Both the position numbers and the translations under genes were made by a program. From Hyphomicrobiales bacterium (GTDB taxonomy: Bacteria > Pseudomonadota > Alphaproteobacteria > Rhizobiales > Rhizobiaceae): a DNA stretch of 64,000 bases. Of the stretch, positions 56,799 to 64,000 are shown piece after piece. The notes under the pieces are model-generated. The model made no database searches. It was not told the DNA's origin and saw only the letters and a list, made by a program, of their open reading frames with translations. The stretch is from NCBI GenBank assembly GCA_900472675.1, contig UCJA01000011.1, forward strand, positions 88,274 through 152,273, read 5' to 3'. Each line of letters starts with the position of its first letter. The first letter of the stretch is position 1.

Positions 56799-59714
56799 TC
56801 AGCCTGCTTCGGCAACACGCTGGAGGGCCGTCTGAAGGCTGGCGTGCTGGACTTCCAGTTCGGCGAAGCGTTCGCGTTCTGCCGCCACGACCTGTGGGTC
56901 AGCATTGGCAACGAACCGCTCGTTGGAAAGCTTCTTACCGATGCGATCCATCTCCTGCTCGGTCTTCAGCACGGCCTTTTCGATACGGGCCTTTTCGGCA
57001 CCGAGATCGATCAGGCTGCCGAGTGGCAGGCAGGCCGTCGCTTCACCGACGACGATCTGGGCTGCACCCTTCGGGGCATGATCGGCGGCTTCTATGCTTT
57101 CGACGCGCGCGAGACGGCGGATTGCTGCCTCGTGGCGACGCATGCGAAGGGTCGTGGCCTCATTGGCACCGACCATGACCAGCGGTGCGACTGCCGAGGG
57201 TGGCACGTTCATTTCCGAGCGGGCAGAGCGGAGACCGGAAACGAGGTCGATCAACCAGTTGATCTCGTCGGCGGCGTCCTGATCCGCAACATCAGCCTGC
57301 GGCCAGTCGGCATGGCAGAGCAGCTGCGACCGCGATGCAGTGTGAGCAAAGAGCTCTTCCGTCATGAACGGCATGAACGGATGCAGGAGCTTGTATGTCT
57401 CGTCGAGAACATAGGCCATGCAGGCCTGGGCTTCAGCCTTTTCTTGCTCGTCCTCACCCATGAAGATCGGCTTCAGCAGTTCCAGGTACCAGTCACAGAC
57501 CTGATTCCAGACGAAGCGGTAGAGAGAGGCCGCGGCTTCGTTAAAGCGTTGGGTCTCGATCGCCTGCGTCACGTCGCGGATGGTCGCGGAGAGTTCAGTC
57601 AGGATCCAGCGATTGACGGTCAGGCTGGCGGAGGCCGGCGCAAAGTCCGGGTTGAGCTTGACGCCGTTCATCTCCGCAAAGCGGGTGGCATTCCACAGCT
57701 TGGTGCCGAAGTTGCGGTAGCCGGCGATGCGGGCCGGATCGAGCTTCACGTCCCTGCCCTGCGCCGCCATAATGGCCAGCGTAAAGCGCAGCGCGTCGGC
57801 GCCGTATTCATCGATCAGGCTCAAGGGGTCGATGACGTTGCCCTTGGACTTCGACATCTTCTGCCCGTTCTTATCGCGTACCAGGGCGTGGACATAGACG
57901 GTATGGAAGGGCTCGACGCCATTGCCGCTGGCGTCCTTCATGAAGTGGTCGCCCATCATCATCATCCGGGCGACCCAGAAGAAGATGATGTCGAAGCCGG
58001 TGACCAGCACGCTTGTCGGATAGTAGCGGGCAAGCTCGGGCGTCTTGTCCGGCCAGCCGAGCGTCGAGAAGGGCCAGAGGGCGGACGAGAACCACGTATC
58101 GAGCACATCTTCGTCGCGGATCAGGATCTCGCCGGGTTTGAAATTCTCCAGCTTTTCCTCGACCCAGGCCTTCCAGATACCCTCATGGGAAAGGTAGTGC
58201 TGGATAGCCGCCTGCAGCGCCTCTTCTTCGGACTTCTCGACGAAAACCTGACCATCCGGACCGTACCAGGCGGGGATCTGGTGACCCCACCAGAGCTGGC
58301 GCGAGATGCACCAGGGCTGGATGTTCTCCATCCACTCGAAATAGGTCTTGTCCCAGTTTTTCGGGACGAAGTTGGTGCGACCCTCGCGAACCGAAGCGAT
58401 GGCCGGCTGCGCCAGCGTATGGGCCTCGACGAACCACTGGTCAGTCAGCATGGGCTCGATGACAACGTTCGACCGATCGCCGAACGGCTGCATGATCTTC
58501 TTATTCTCGACGTAAGGGACGTCGTTGCCTTCGGCGTCCTTGACCGTGACTGCCAGTCCGTCGGCATTGATCGCTTCGACGACGGCCTTGCGCGCCGCCA
58601 TGCGGTCGAGCCCGCGATATTCGTCCGGCACCAGGTTGATGTCGTCGGTTTCGGCTTCGGACGGAAGTTCGCCGCCTTTAGCGATTGCAAGCGCCTGGGC
58701 TGCATAGACTGCGTAGGGCTCGCCATCGTCACGCATGCGCGCCTTGCCGTCCATCAGCCGATAGAGCGGAATGTCGTTGCGCTTGGCGACCTGGTAGTCG
58801 TTAAAATCATGCGCGCCGGTGATCTTCACCGCGCCGGAGCCGAAGGTGGGATCCGGATATTCGTCGGTGATGATGGGGATCAGGCGGCGAAGTTCCTTCG
58901 GCCCGACCGGGATCTCGCAGAGCTTGCCGACGATGGCTTGATAGCGCTCGTCGCCCGGATGAACGGCGACCGCACCGTCGCCCAGCATGGTTTCCGGCCG
59001 GGTCGTGGCGATGGCGATGTAGTTGCGGGTTTCCTGGAAGGTGACGTTCCCGTCCGCATCCTTTTCGACATAGGTGTAGGTCTCGCCGCCAGCGAGCGGA
59101 TACTTGAAGTGCCACATGTGGCCTTCAACTTCGCGATTCTCCACCTCGATGTCGGAGATGGCGGTTTCGAACTGCGGGTCCCAGTTGACCAGCCGCTTAC
59201 CGCGATAGATCAGGCCTTCCTTGTAGAGCGAGACGAAGACTTCGAGCACGGCCTTCGACAGGCCCTCGTCCATGGTGAAGCGTTCGCGCGACCAGTCGCA
59301 GGACGCGCCGAGCCGCTTCAGCTGGTTGAAGATCAACCCGCCGGATTCGTCCTTCCACTCCCAGACCTTATCGATGAAGGCCTCGCGGCCCATGGCGACA
59401 CGGCCCGGCAGCTGTTGTTCCTTCAGCTTGCGCTCGACCACCATCTGCGTCGCGATGCCTGCATGGTCCATGCCTGGCTGCCACAGCACGTCCTTGCCAC
59501 GCATCCGCTCGAAGCGGACCATGATGTCCTGCAGCGTGTTGTTGAGCGCATGGCCCATGTGCAGGGAGCCGGTGACGTTCGGCGGCGGGATGACGATGGT
59601 GAAGGTTTCGGCGCCCGGCTTGGCGTTGGCGCCGGCGCTAAATGCATCCGCCTCGTCCCACTTCTGGGCGATCTTCGGCTCAACAGCGGCAGAATCATAG
59701 GTCTTTTCGAGCAT
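56799..59714 (-). CDS. valS: Valyl-tRNA synthetase
   Basis: 971 residues, class I. HIGH-type motif in PPPNVTGSLHMGHALNNT, KMSKS motif NGQKMSKSKGNVIDP, editing domain between them (including GDGAVAVHPGDERYQ), the anticodon domain (LYRFVWNQVCDWYLELLKP) and the C-terminal coiled coil (KARIEKAVLKTEQEMDRIGK). popZ lies upstream on the same strand, the arrangement known from other rhizobia. Confidence 0.98.
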   Translation of the reverse strand: MLEKTYDSAAVEPKIAQKWDEADAFSAGANAKPGAETFTIVIPPPNVTGSLHMGHALNNTLQDIMVRFERMRGKDVLWQPGMDHAGIATQMVVERKLKEQQLPGRVAMGREAFIDKVWEWKDESGGLIFNQLKRLGASCDWSRERFTMDEGLSKAVLEVFVSLYKEGLIYRGKRLVNWDPQFETAISDIEVENREVEGHMWHFKYPLAGGETYTYVEKDADGNVTFQETRNYIAIATTRPETMLGDGAVAVHPGDERYQAIVGKLCEIPVGPKELRRLIPIITDEYPDPTFGSGAVKITGAHDFNDYQVAKRNDIPLYRLMDGKARMRDDGEPYAVYAAQALAIAKGGELPSEAETDDINLVPDEYRGLDRMAARKAVVEAINADGLAVTVKDAEGNDVPYVENKKIMQPFGDRSNVVIEPMLTDQWFVEAHTLAQPAIASVREGRTNFVPKNWDKTYFEWMENIQPWCISRQLWWGHQIPAWYGPDGQVFVEKSEEEALQAAIQHYLSHEGIWKAWVEEKLENFKPGEILIRDEDVLDTWFSSALWPFSTLGWPDKTPELARYYPTSVLVTGFDIIFFWVARMMMMGDHFMKDASGNGVEPFHTVYVHALVRDKNGQKMSKSKGNVIDPLSLIDEYGADALRFTLAIMAAQGRDVKLDPARIAGYRNFGTKLWNATRFAEMNGVKLNPDFAPASASLTVNRWILTELSATIRDVTQAIETQRFNEAAASLYRFVWNQVCDWYLELLKPIFMGEDEQEKAEAQACMAYVLDETYKLLHPFMPFMTEELFAHTASRSQLLCHADWPQADVADQDAADEINWLIDLVSGLRSARSEMNVPPSAVAPLVMVGANEATTLRMRRHEAAIRRLARVESIEAADHAPKGAAQIVVGEATACLPLGSLIDLGAEKARIEKAVLKTEQEMDRIGKKLSNERFVANADPQVVAAERERFAELEVQHASLQTALQRVAEAG

Positions 59715-59780
59715 TTTGGGACCCGGCTTTTCATTTGAGGATATGGGGGCTGTAAATAGGACGGGGTCCCGCTAGTCAAC

Positions 59781-59809
59781 AAAAAAGCCGCCCCGTCTCC
59801 GGAGCGGCT
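59781..59809 (-). terminator. Terminator of popZ
   Basis: 9-bp stem AGCCGCTCC / GGGGCGGCT (one G-U pair) followed by TTTTTTG on the minus strand. Confidence 0.85.
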
Positions 59810-59834
59810 GCCAAGGTCTACCCTTGAGATGGGA

Positions 59835-60710
59835 TCAGCGGCGGGGTCCGCGCGCCACCCGCTCGATCTCTTCGCGCACCAGGCGCTCCACGAGCGTCGG
59901 CAGATTGTCATCCAGCCATTCGTGCAGCATGGGGCGCAGCATTTCCTGCGCCATGTCCTCGACCGAGCGACGCTCGAGACCGTTGAACACGGCAGCCAGC
60001 TCGTTGAAGGAGCGCGCAACCTGGGCACCCGCTTCGACCGACAGAAGCCGCGCCGTCTCTTCGATCCTGGCCGGAAGGCTCTGGTTCTCGTCCGAGGGTT
60101 CAGGCTCGAAGGGCTGCGTCATGGCCTGAGGCTCAACGCGCTCCGGCTCCCGGATGTGGGTGAAGCGCTGGGTCTCGCGACGCTGGGGCTCGGCGGCCGG
60201 TTCAATCGATGGGCGAAGCGGCGTCGCTTCGGCAAACGGCTGGACCTGCTCAGGCTGTTGGACCGGCTCGGGCGCGCGATCCTTCACAGGAGCCTGTTCG
60301 AAAGACCGATCTTCGACCCGTTCGGCCGGCTGAGCGGAGGGTGACAGCGACGACGGGAAATTCATGGCACGCAGCGGGCCGGCTTCCTGCTGCCGCACTG
60401 AGGCTGCACGGACCCGCGCGGCTACATCTGCCAGCGACATGGCGCGTTCCGTCGTCTGGACGGGTGCTGCCTGGGCGGCTTCCGTTGCATAGGAGAGCGG
60501 CGCCCGGGGCGCGATCGGCTGGCCGCGATCATTGGCAGCGCGTTCGGGCACGAAGGTCATTTCCTCCGCGTCTTCCATCTCGTCGTCGCTATAATTGGTC
60601 TGCTGCGACATGGTCTGATCGGTGGCCGGCTCATTGCTCTCGATGATCCGACGGATCGAGGCAAGGATTTCTTCCATAGAGGGTTCACGCGCTACATTTG
60701 GCTGAGCCAT
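59835..60710 (-). CDS. popZ: Polar organising protein PopZ (DUF2497)
   Basis: 291 residues from the ATG at 60710 (GGGGATGG upstream). N-terminal helix PSMEEILASIRRIIESNE, a long acidic Pro/Glu/Gln-rich middle (about 30-215), and the C-terminal oligomerisation helices LRPMLHEWLDDNLPTLVERL and VREEIERVARG. This layout is that of Caulobacter PopZ. In Agrobacterium, PopZ gathers at the growth pole and anchors centromere-binding proteins. The neighbour tolC expected between popZ and the downstream methyltransferase gene is missing here. Confidence 0.92.
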   Translation of the reverse strand: MAQPNVAREPSMEEILASIRRIIESNEPATDQTMSQQTNYSDDEMEDAEEMTFVPERAANDRGQPIAPRAPLSYATEAAQAAPVQTTERAMSLADVAARVRAASVRQQEAGPLRAMNFPSSLSPSAQPAERVEDRSFEQAPVKDRAPEPVQQPEQVQPFAEATPLRPSIEPAAEPQRRETQRFTHIREPERVEPQAMTQPFEPEPSDENQSLPARIEETARLLSVEAGAQVARSFNELAAVFNGLERRSVEDMAQEMLRPMLHEWLDDNLPTLVERLVREEIERVARGPRR

Positions 60711-60909
60711 TTCCATCCCCACTTGCCGGCACTCAACGACCCGCTGAACGCAGGCCGAATCACATTTCTTCTGAAGAGCTACGGCATTCTAGGAAGCTTG
60801 GGGCGTGAAACAACTGCGCGACCCTTACCATCTGGTCGGATGCACAGCTTTGTTGACGGGTGATTCTCCTGAGCCACACGCCGAGGCGCGATTTAAGGAG
60901 CCAGGCACG

Positions 60910-60933
60910 AAAAAGGGAGGCAACCGCCTCCCC
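60910..60933 (-). terminator. Terminator of second PIMT-family gene
   Basis: 7-bp stem GGGAGGC / GCCTCCC with a GGTT loop and TTTTT tail on the minus strand. Confidence 0.85.
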
Positions 60934-60967
60934 CTCGAATGCAAAGCCAGACGGTTCATCCGATCGA

Positions 60968-61621
60968 CTAGAATACGAACTGCTTGGCGCGACGGAAGCC
61001 CGGCAAGGGCTTTACCGAGGCGTTGAAATGCGAGCTCTGCGACAAGCGGCCCTGCTCGCGGACCATGACGACGGCCTGCGCTGCATTGCCATAGCCGAGT
61101 ACGGCGATCAGCCGGCCGCCCTCGTTAAGCTGGTCGACGATCGCATCCGGAACCTCTTCCAGAGCACCGTTGAACAAGATCACATCGTAGGGCGCCCGTT
61201 CGCGGAAGCCAGCTTCGAGGTCGCCGGTGACGAGCGTAACGTTGGCTTGGCCGAGTGCGGTGATGGTTTGGGTTGCCTGGGCTGCGAGTGCTTCATCGGA
61301 TTCCACCGAAACGACGGTTGCTGCCAGATGGCTCAGTAGTGCCGAGACATAACCGCTGCCGGCACCGATCTCGAGGACAGCGTCCGCCTTCGAGATCGCG
61401 GCGAGCTGCAGGAGCTTTGCCAGCGTCGAGGCATCCATCAGATAGCGGCCGTTGCCGATCTGGATGTCGCCGTCGATATAGGCCAGGGTCTTTGCCTTTT
61501 CAGGCACAAACAATTCGCGTGGGACGCTCAGGAATGCCTGCAGCACGGAGTGTGCCGTCACATCTCTCGTACGGATCTGGTGCTCCACCATCTTCCTACG
61601 CGCTGCTTCGAAATCAATCAT
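60968..61621 (-). CDS. Protein-L-isoaspartate O-methyltransferase family protein, second paralogue
   Basis: 217 residues from the ATG at 61621 (GAGG six bases upstream). N-terminus IDFEAARRKMVEHQIRTRDV, SAM motif VLEIGAGSGYVSALLSHL, then VVSVESDEALA and YDVILFNGALEEVPDAIVDQ. It belongs to the PIMT family, but the substrate loop reads GNGRYLMDAS in place of the QTIS loop of true isoaspartyl methyltransferases. In other rhizobia this type lies directly upstream of tolC. Confidence 0.88.
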   Translation of the reverse strand: MIDFEAARRKMVEHQIRTRDVTAHSVLQAFLSVPRELFVPEKAKTLAYIDGDIQIGNGRYLMDASTLAKLLQLAAISKADAVLEIGAGSGYVSALLSHLAATVVSVESDEALAAQATQTITALGQANVTLVTGDLEAGFRERAPYDVILFNGALEEVPDAIVDQLNEGGRLIAVLGYGNAAQAVVMVREQGRLSQSSHFNASVKPLPGFRRAKQFVF

Positions 61622-61742
61622 CTCACGCCTCAAAATCGCTGGCTGTCGAGCCGGTCCTGGAGAGCCGTGTTACTTCGCCCGGAGCGCGCTTTCAAGAGAT
61701 GCTGCAAGCTGCCGGCAAAGAAAGCCGGCGGATAAGGCCGGT

Positions 61743-61940
61743 TCAGGCGAAGGCCGGATCCGACTTGGCAATCTCGCGGGCGGCGAGATGGTCGTTGCCG
61801 TAGGACTTGCGCAGGCTGTACTGCCGGTCGAAGGCACGCTGCTCTGCCGCCGTCAGCGGAAAAGCGCCATCGGCAAAGGTGCCGGTGCCATCCTGGTCTG
61901 CTGCCGTCGGGCGGATCGTGGTGATGAATTTGGTGATCAT
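61743..61940 (-). CDS. Small conserved hypothetical protein
   Basis: 65 residues from the ATG at 61940, preceded by GGAGGAGA, a strong ribosome site. MITKFITTIRPTAADQDGTG, then FADGAFPLTAAEQRAFDRQY and a basic/acidic end. Hydrophilic, no Cys, no signal peptide. I know no function. Confidence 0.7.
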   Translation of the reverse strand: MITKFITTIRPTAADQDGTGTFADGAFPLTAAEQRAFDRQYSLRKSYGNDHLAAREIAKSDPAFA

Positions 61941-62206
61941 GCTGCGTCTCCTCCGTCTGCTCGATAAAGCGGCGAGCCGGCGCTTTGGTTCCGTAGACAA
62001 GGATGCCAGACATTAAATAATTAACCATGACAGTCGGACCAGATTTTTTAGTGCGACCAAGGGTGCCCACGACGGGTTCCGCCGGTCCCTTCAACAAGGC
62101 ATCTTGAGCGCGTGCAAGAAAATTCGCCGGATTGCGGCTCTCCCCGCTTGCACCCACCGTAGATTCGTTCTAATGCGCTGCCACCACTCGCTTATACAGC
62201 ACGGAC

Positions 62207-62247
62207 GGCCTCGTGGCGGAGTGGTTACGCAGAGGACTGCAAATCCC
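62207..62247 (+). pseudogene. 5' half of a tRNA-Cys(GCA) gene, truncated at the anticodon stem
   Basis: GGCCTCGTGGCGGAGTGGTT and the following ACGCAGAGGACTGCAAATCC match acceptor 5' strand, D arm and anticodon loop (CTGCAAA, anticodon GCA) of tRNA-Cys. The 3' anticodon strand is already off (TCCCC against GAGGA) and the variable loop, T arm and acceptor 3' strand are absent. A -10-like TATACA precedes it. Reads as an attachment-site remnant at an element boundary. Confidence 0.85.
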
Positions 62248-62377
62248 CGCATTTTTGAATGTTTTCAGTGTTCGTTCTGAATATTGAACCTTGATAGGCC
62301 GTTTTTTCGTATTTTTTGGTCATTGATTCTGCACGGCTTTTGGCTGCGTTCAGAATGGGTTTTCTCCTCGGCACAGG

Positions 62378-62521
62378 CTATTTTGGCAACTGAGCGATCC
62401 GCTCGCGTTCTACCCTGTCCAGCCGTTCCCTCAGGTCAAGAATGACGCCGCGGGCGCCGTAAACGATCCCTTTCGCCTCCGTGCCTGACCAATCTTCAGG
62501 GGGCGTACTATTCCTCGCCAC
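62378..62521 (-). CDS. 47-residue small protein coupled to the upstream gene
   Basis: GTG start at 62521 lies inside the last codons of the upstream 216-residue gene, overlapping by 14 bases in another frame. The product begins MARNSTPPEDWSGTEAKGIV and ends in a charged helix RERLDRVERERIAQLPK. No ribosome site is obvious, so translation would rely on coupling. No family known. Confidence 0.5.
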   Translation of the reverse strand: MARNSTPPEDWSGTEAKGIVYGARGVILDLRERLDRVERERIAQLPK

Positions 62522-63158
62522 TTTGCGGGCTGATAAGCTTATCCAGGAGGGTCACTCCGTCATACCCAGCCAACGGCGCATCAAGCGAAATAGTCTTGAA
62601 CTGATCGAACTCGCGATTGTAAGCTCGAAGGAAACCGGCAGCTTCTTTGCCAACGTTCTCGACAAATAACTCCCCCTCCAGCATAGCCAGGCACATCGCG
62701 GATATCACATCATCGCGAACAAACCGAGGAAGCGCCTTCGATACGGCCTTGTCGATCAAGTTCATGACAGCTTCTGGAGACAGTGCAATTGTACGCTTCG
62801 ACCGCTGCTTGGACCAGCGGGAGCGGCTCCTCGCAAGCTGCTTTTGATGGTTTCTCCAGTAGCTATCGCGGCTTAGCTCTAGCCTCCGCTGCAGATTATC
62901 CCGATAATATTCCCGATCTCTTTGGCGCCTTGCCTCAAGGTTCGCTAGGCGGTACTCCCAATCTCGTTGACGCCTCGCCTCAAGGTTCGCTACGCGGTAC
63001 AGGCTTTCTCTCGCATTTAAGAAGTCACGTCGCCCGCGTGACGAGGCCGCTCGAATCGTCTTGGCCGAAAGCCTTTTGTAGTGCTTGTTCTTTTCTACCC
63101 TGCTCAAGGCCTGCCAAAGGTCCGGCGCTACTCCGTACTTGTTCAGCTCTTCTTCCAT
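62508..63158 (-). CDS. Repeat-bearing accessory protein, unknown function
   Basis: 216 residues from the ATG at 63158 (AGAGGA about 11 bases upstream). The middle (about 46-115) is highly basic and built from repeats of NLEARRQRD(W/R)EYR type; the DNA encoding two of them is nearly identical. The C-terminal part (PRFVRDDVISAMCLAMLEGE, FLRAYNREFDQFKTISLDAP) resembles a helical domain seen in phage and island proteins of rhizobia, some with HNH or sigma-like features. The basic repeats suggest nucleic-acid binding. Upstream of the coupled 47-residue ORF. Confidence 0.75.
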   Translation of the reverse strand: MEEELNKYGVAPDLWQALSRVEKNKHYKRLSAKTIRAASSRGRRDFLNARESLYRVANLEARRQRDWEYRLANLEARRQRDREYYRDNLQRRLELSRDSYWRNHQKQLARSRSRWSKQRSKRTIALSPEAVMNLIDKAVSKALPRFVRDDVISAMCLAMLEGELFVENVGKEAAGFLRAYNREFDQFKTISLDAPLAGYDGVTLLDKLISPQSGEE

Positions 63159-63274
63159 GGCGATTGCCGTCCTCTTGCGGAATAGAGGTCACTAACATCG
63201 CTATGTGGCCGCTTTGGGTGCTTCGTATTGGGGGAGCCGGATAGCTCACGCAGGACTCGGCGACCAAGAGGTCG

Positions 63275-64000
63275 TCAATTCTCTAGAAGGTAGATATCAG
63301 CGTTGTCCTGCCGCTCACGCAGTCCCTTGTAAGAGGCGTGCCTGAGCTTGCCGTCGTTGGTCCAGGCGCGGTACTCGATCTCCGCGATCAGCGTTGGACT
63401 GGTCAGAACCAGGTTCTTTCCCGGCACCTTTACCGGGGGCAGCCGTGTCTTCAACTTGTCGAGCGTTTTCTTCAGCGAGCGAGCTTCGTCGTGTTTGAAG
63501 CCAGTCCCGACGTTGCCGACATAGACAAAGCCGTCTCGGTACCGAGCGGCGAGCAGCAAGCTGGCGATGGCGCCTGGAACAGCTGCCGACGGCTCGTAAC
63601 CAATGACCACAAAGGCGTCACTCTGGACGCACTTGATCTTGATCCAGTCACCGGTGCGACCGGAGCGATAGGGTCGGTCCCGGTGCTTGGCGATGATACC
63701 CTCAAGCCCGTATTGGCAAGCGTGCCTCATCATGGCATCCGGATCCGCATCGAACTCTTCCGACACGCGGACGGCCCCGCCCTGCCCCTGCAGTGCATCC
63801 TCTAGCAAATGCCGCCGCACCCGGTATTCAGTCCGCCTCAGGTCATGGCCGTCCAGGTAGAGAAGGTCGAAGGCGTAGAGGATGGAGTTGCGCGACGGCA
63901 GCTTGCCAGCTGCCTTGCCTGTGCCGCCGAGTGAGCCTTGCAGAAGGCCGAAGTCGGACCGACCTTGCTCGTCGAGAACAACCGCCTCACCGTCCAGGAT
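63275..64000 (-). CDS. ligD: LigD-type ATP-dependent DNA ligase (partial, N-terminus outside window)
   Basis: The visible 241 C-terminal residues carry ligase nucleotidyltransferase motifs ILDGEAVVLDEQGRSDFGLL (motif III side), LYAFDLLYLDG, EGIIAKHRDRPY (motif IV), DWIKIKC (motif V), and the OB fold (FVYVGNVGTGFKHDEARSLK, AEIEYRAWTNDGKLRHASYK). The catalytic Lys lies beyond the edge. LigD ligases seal breaks with Ku in bacterial end joining. Whether polymerase and nuclease domains are fused cannot be seen, and no Ku gene is visible. Confidence 0.88.
   Translation of the reverse strand: MLDGEAVVLDEQGRSDFGLLQGSLGGTGKAAGKLPSRNSILYAFDLLYLDGHDLRRTEYRVRRHLLEDALQGQGGAVRVSEEFDADPDAMMRHACQYGLEGIIAKHRDRPYRSGRTGDWIKIKCVQSDAFVVIGYEPSAAVPGAIASLLLAARYRDGFVYVGNVGTGFKHDEARSLKKTLDKLKTRLPPVKVPGKNLVLTSPTLIAEIEYRAWTNDGKLRHASYKGLRERQDNADIYLLEN

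Noticed and set aside
56790..59738. 982-codon open frame on the plus strand
   Set aside because: It is the antisense shadow of valS, which has all class I synthetase motifs; the plus frame has no ribosome site or recognisable domain. High-GC codon bias keeps such frames open.
62783..63244. 153-codon plus-strand ORF in the accessory end
   Set aside because: It is antisense to the repeat-bearing 216-residue gene; its own repeats (PQGSL) are the mirror of that gene's tandem DNA repeat.

Overview
The window is a high-GC alphaproteobacterial chromosome segment, most likely from the Rhizobiaceae (Rhizobium / Agrobacterium / Sinorhizobium group). The evidence is a clear ExoR regulator, a PopZ polar organiser next to valS, RecJ, SthA and class I PhaC of rhizobial type, several DUF1127 micro-proteins, and an RNA locus with the anti-Shine-Dalgarno loops of the alpha-r14 ('cuckoo') sRNA family. 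Gene density is that of a core chromosome. No insertion sequence, CRISPR array or prophage structural gene is visible before about 62.2 kb.

Layout. 0-2.2 kb: DUF192 protein (cut by the window edge) and a two-domain cold-shock protein, glyoxalase I, and a lipoprotein. 2.2-2.6 kb: two tRNA-Glu(UUC) genes, each with its own matched promoter. 2.65-7.7 kb (minus): recJ, homoserine dehydrogenase, an alanine-type aminotransferase and a lipoprotein. 7.8-12.1 kb (plus): phaC, sfsA, map, radC. 12.2-18.3 kb: sthA, rpsD, phoA with a possible Pho box, a HerA-like ATPase and a DUF1127 protein. 18.4-22.4 kb: a 36-codon ORF with a perfect ribosome-binding site, murI, trmJ and a FUSC-type membrane protein. 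22.5-27.5 kb: icd and short metabolic or secreted genes. 27.7-31.1 kb: ABC-F ATPase, trigger factor, tRNA-Leu(UAG). 31.1-32.5 kb: the sRNA candidate and two DUF1127 micro-genes. 32.6-37.2 kb: trmFO, a phytoene-synthase-family / Mth938-family pair, yajC, and a DUF815 ATPase. 37.3-52.5 kb is a long minus-strand envelope and chromosome-biology series (dgt, argS, SPOR protein, nagZ, scpA, scpB, tatA, tatB, tatC, serS, surE, pcm, nlpD-like), many genes overlapping by 1-4 nt. 52.6-62 kb: erpA, xth, exoR, a FadL-type porin, valS, popZ, a second PIMT-family methyltransferase and a small protein.

From 62.2 kb the character changes. The 5' half of a tRNA-Cys gene is abruptly joined to AT-richer DNA. 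Beyond it lie a 47-codon ORF coupled to a repeat-bearing 216-residue protein, and the C-terminal part of a LigD-type ATP-dependent DNA ligase that runs off the window. I read this as the edge of an integrated accessory element.

The most interesting items are the three-loop sRNA with its DUF1127 neighbours and a shared promoter-proximal TTGCACTGCACA motif, the split tRNA-Cys boundary and its cargo, the overlooked 36-codon gene beside a 14-bp perfect inverted repeat, and two conserved clusters (yajC region, popZ region) that appear to lack the secDF and tolC genes I would expect there.
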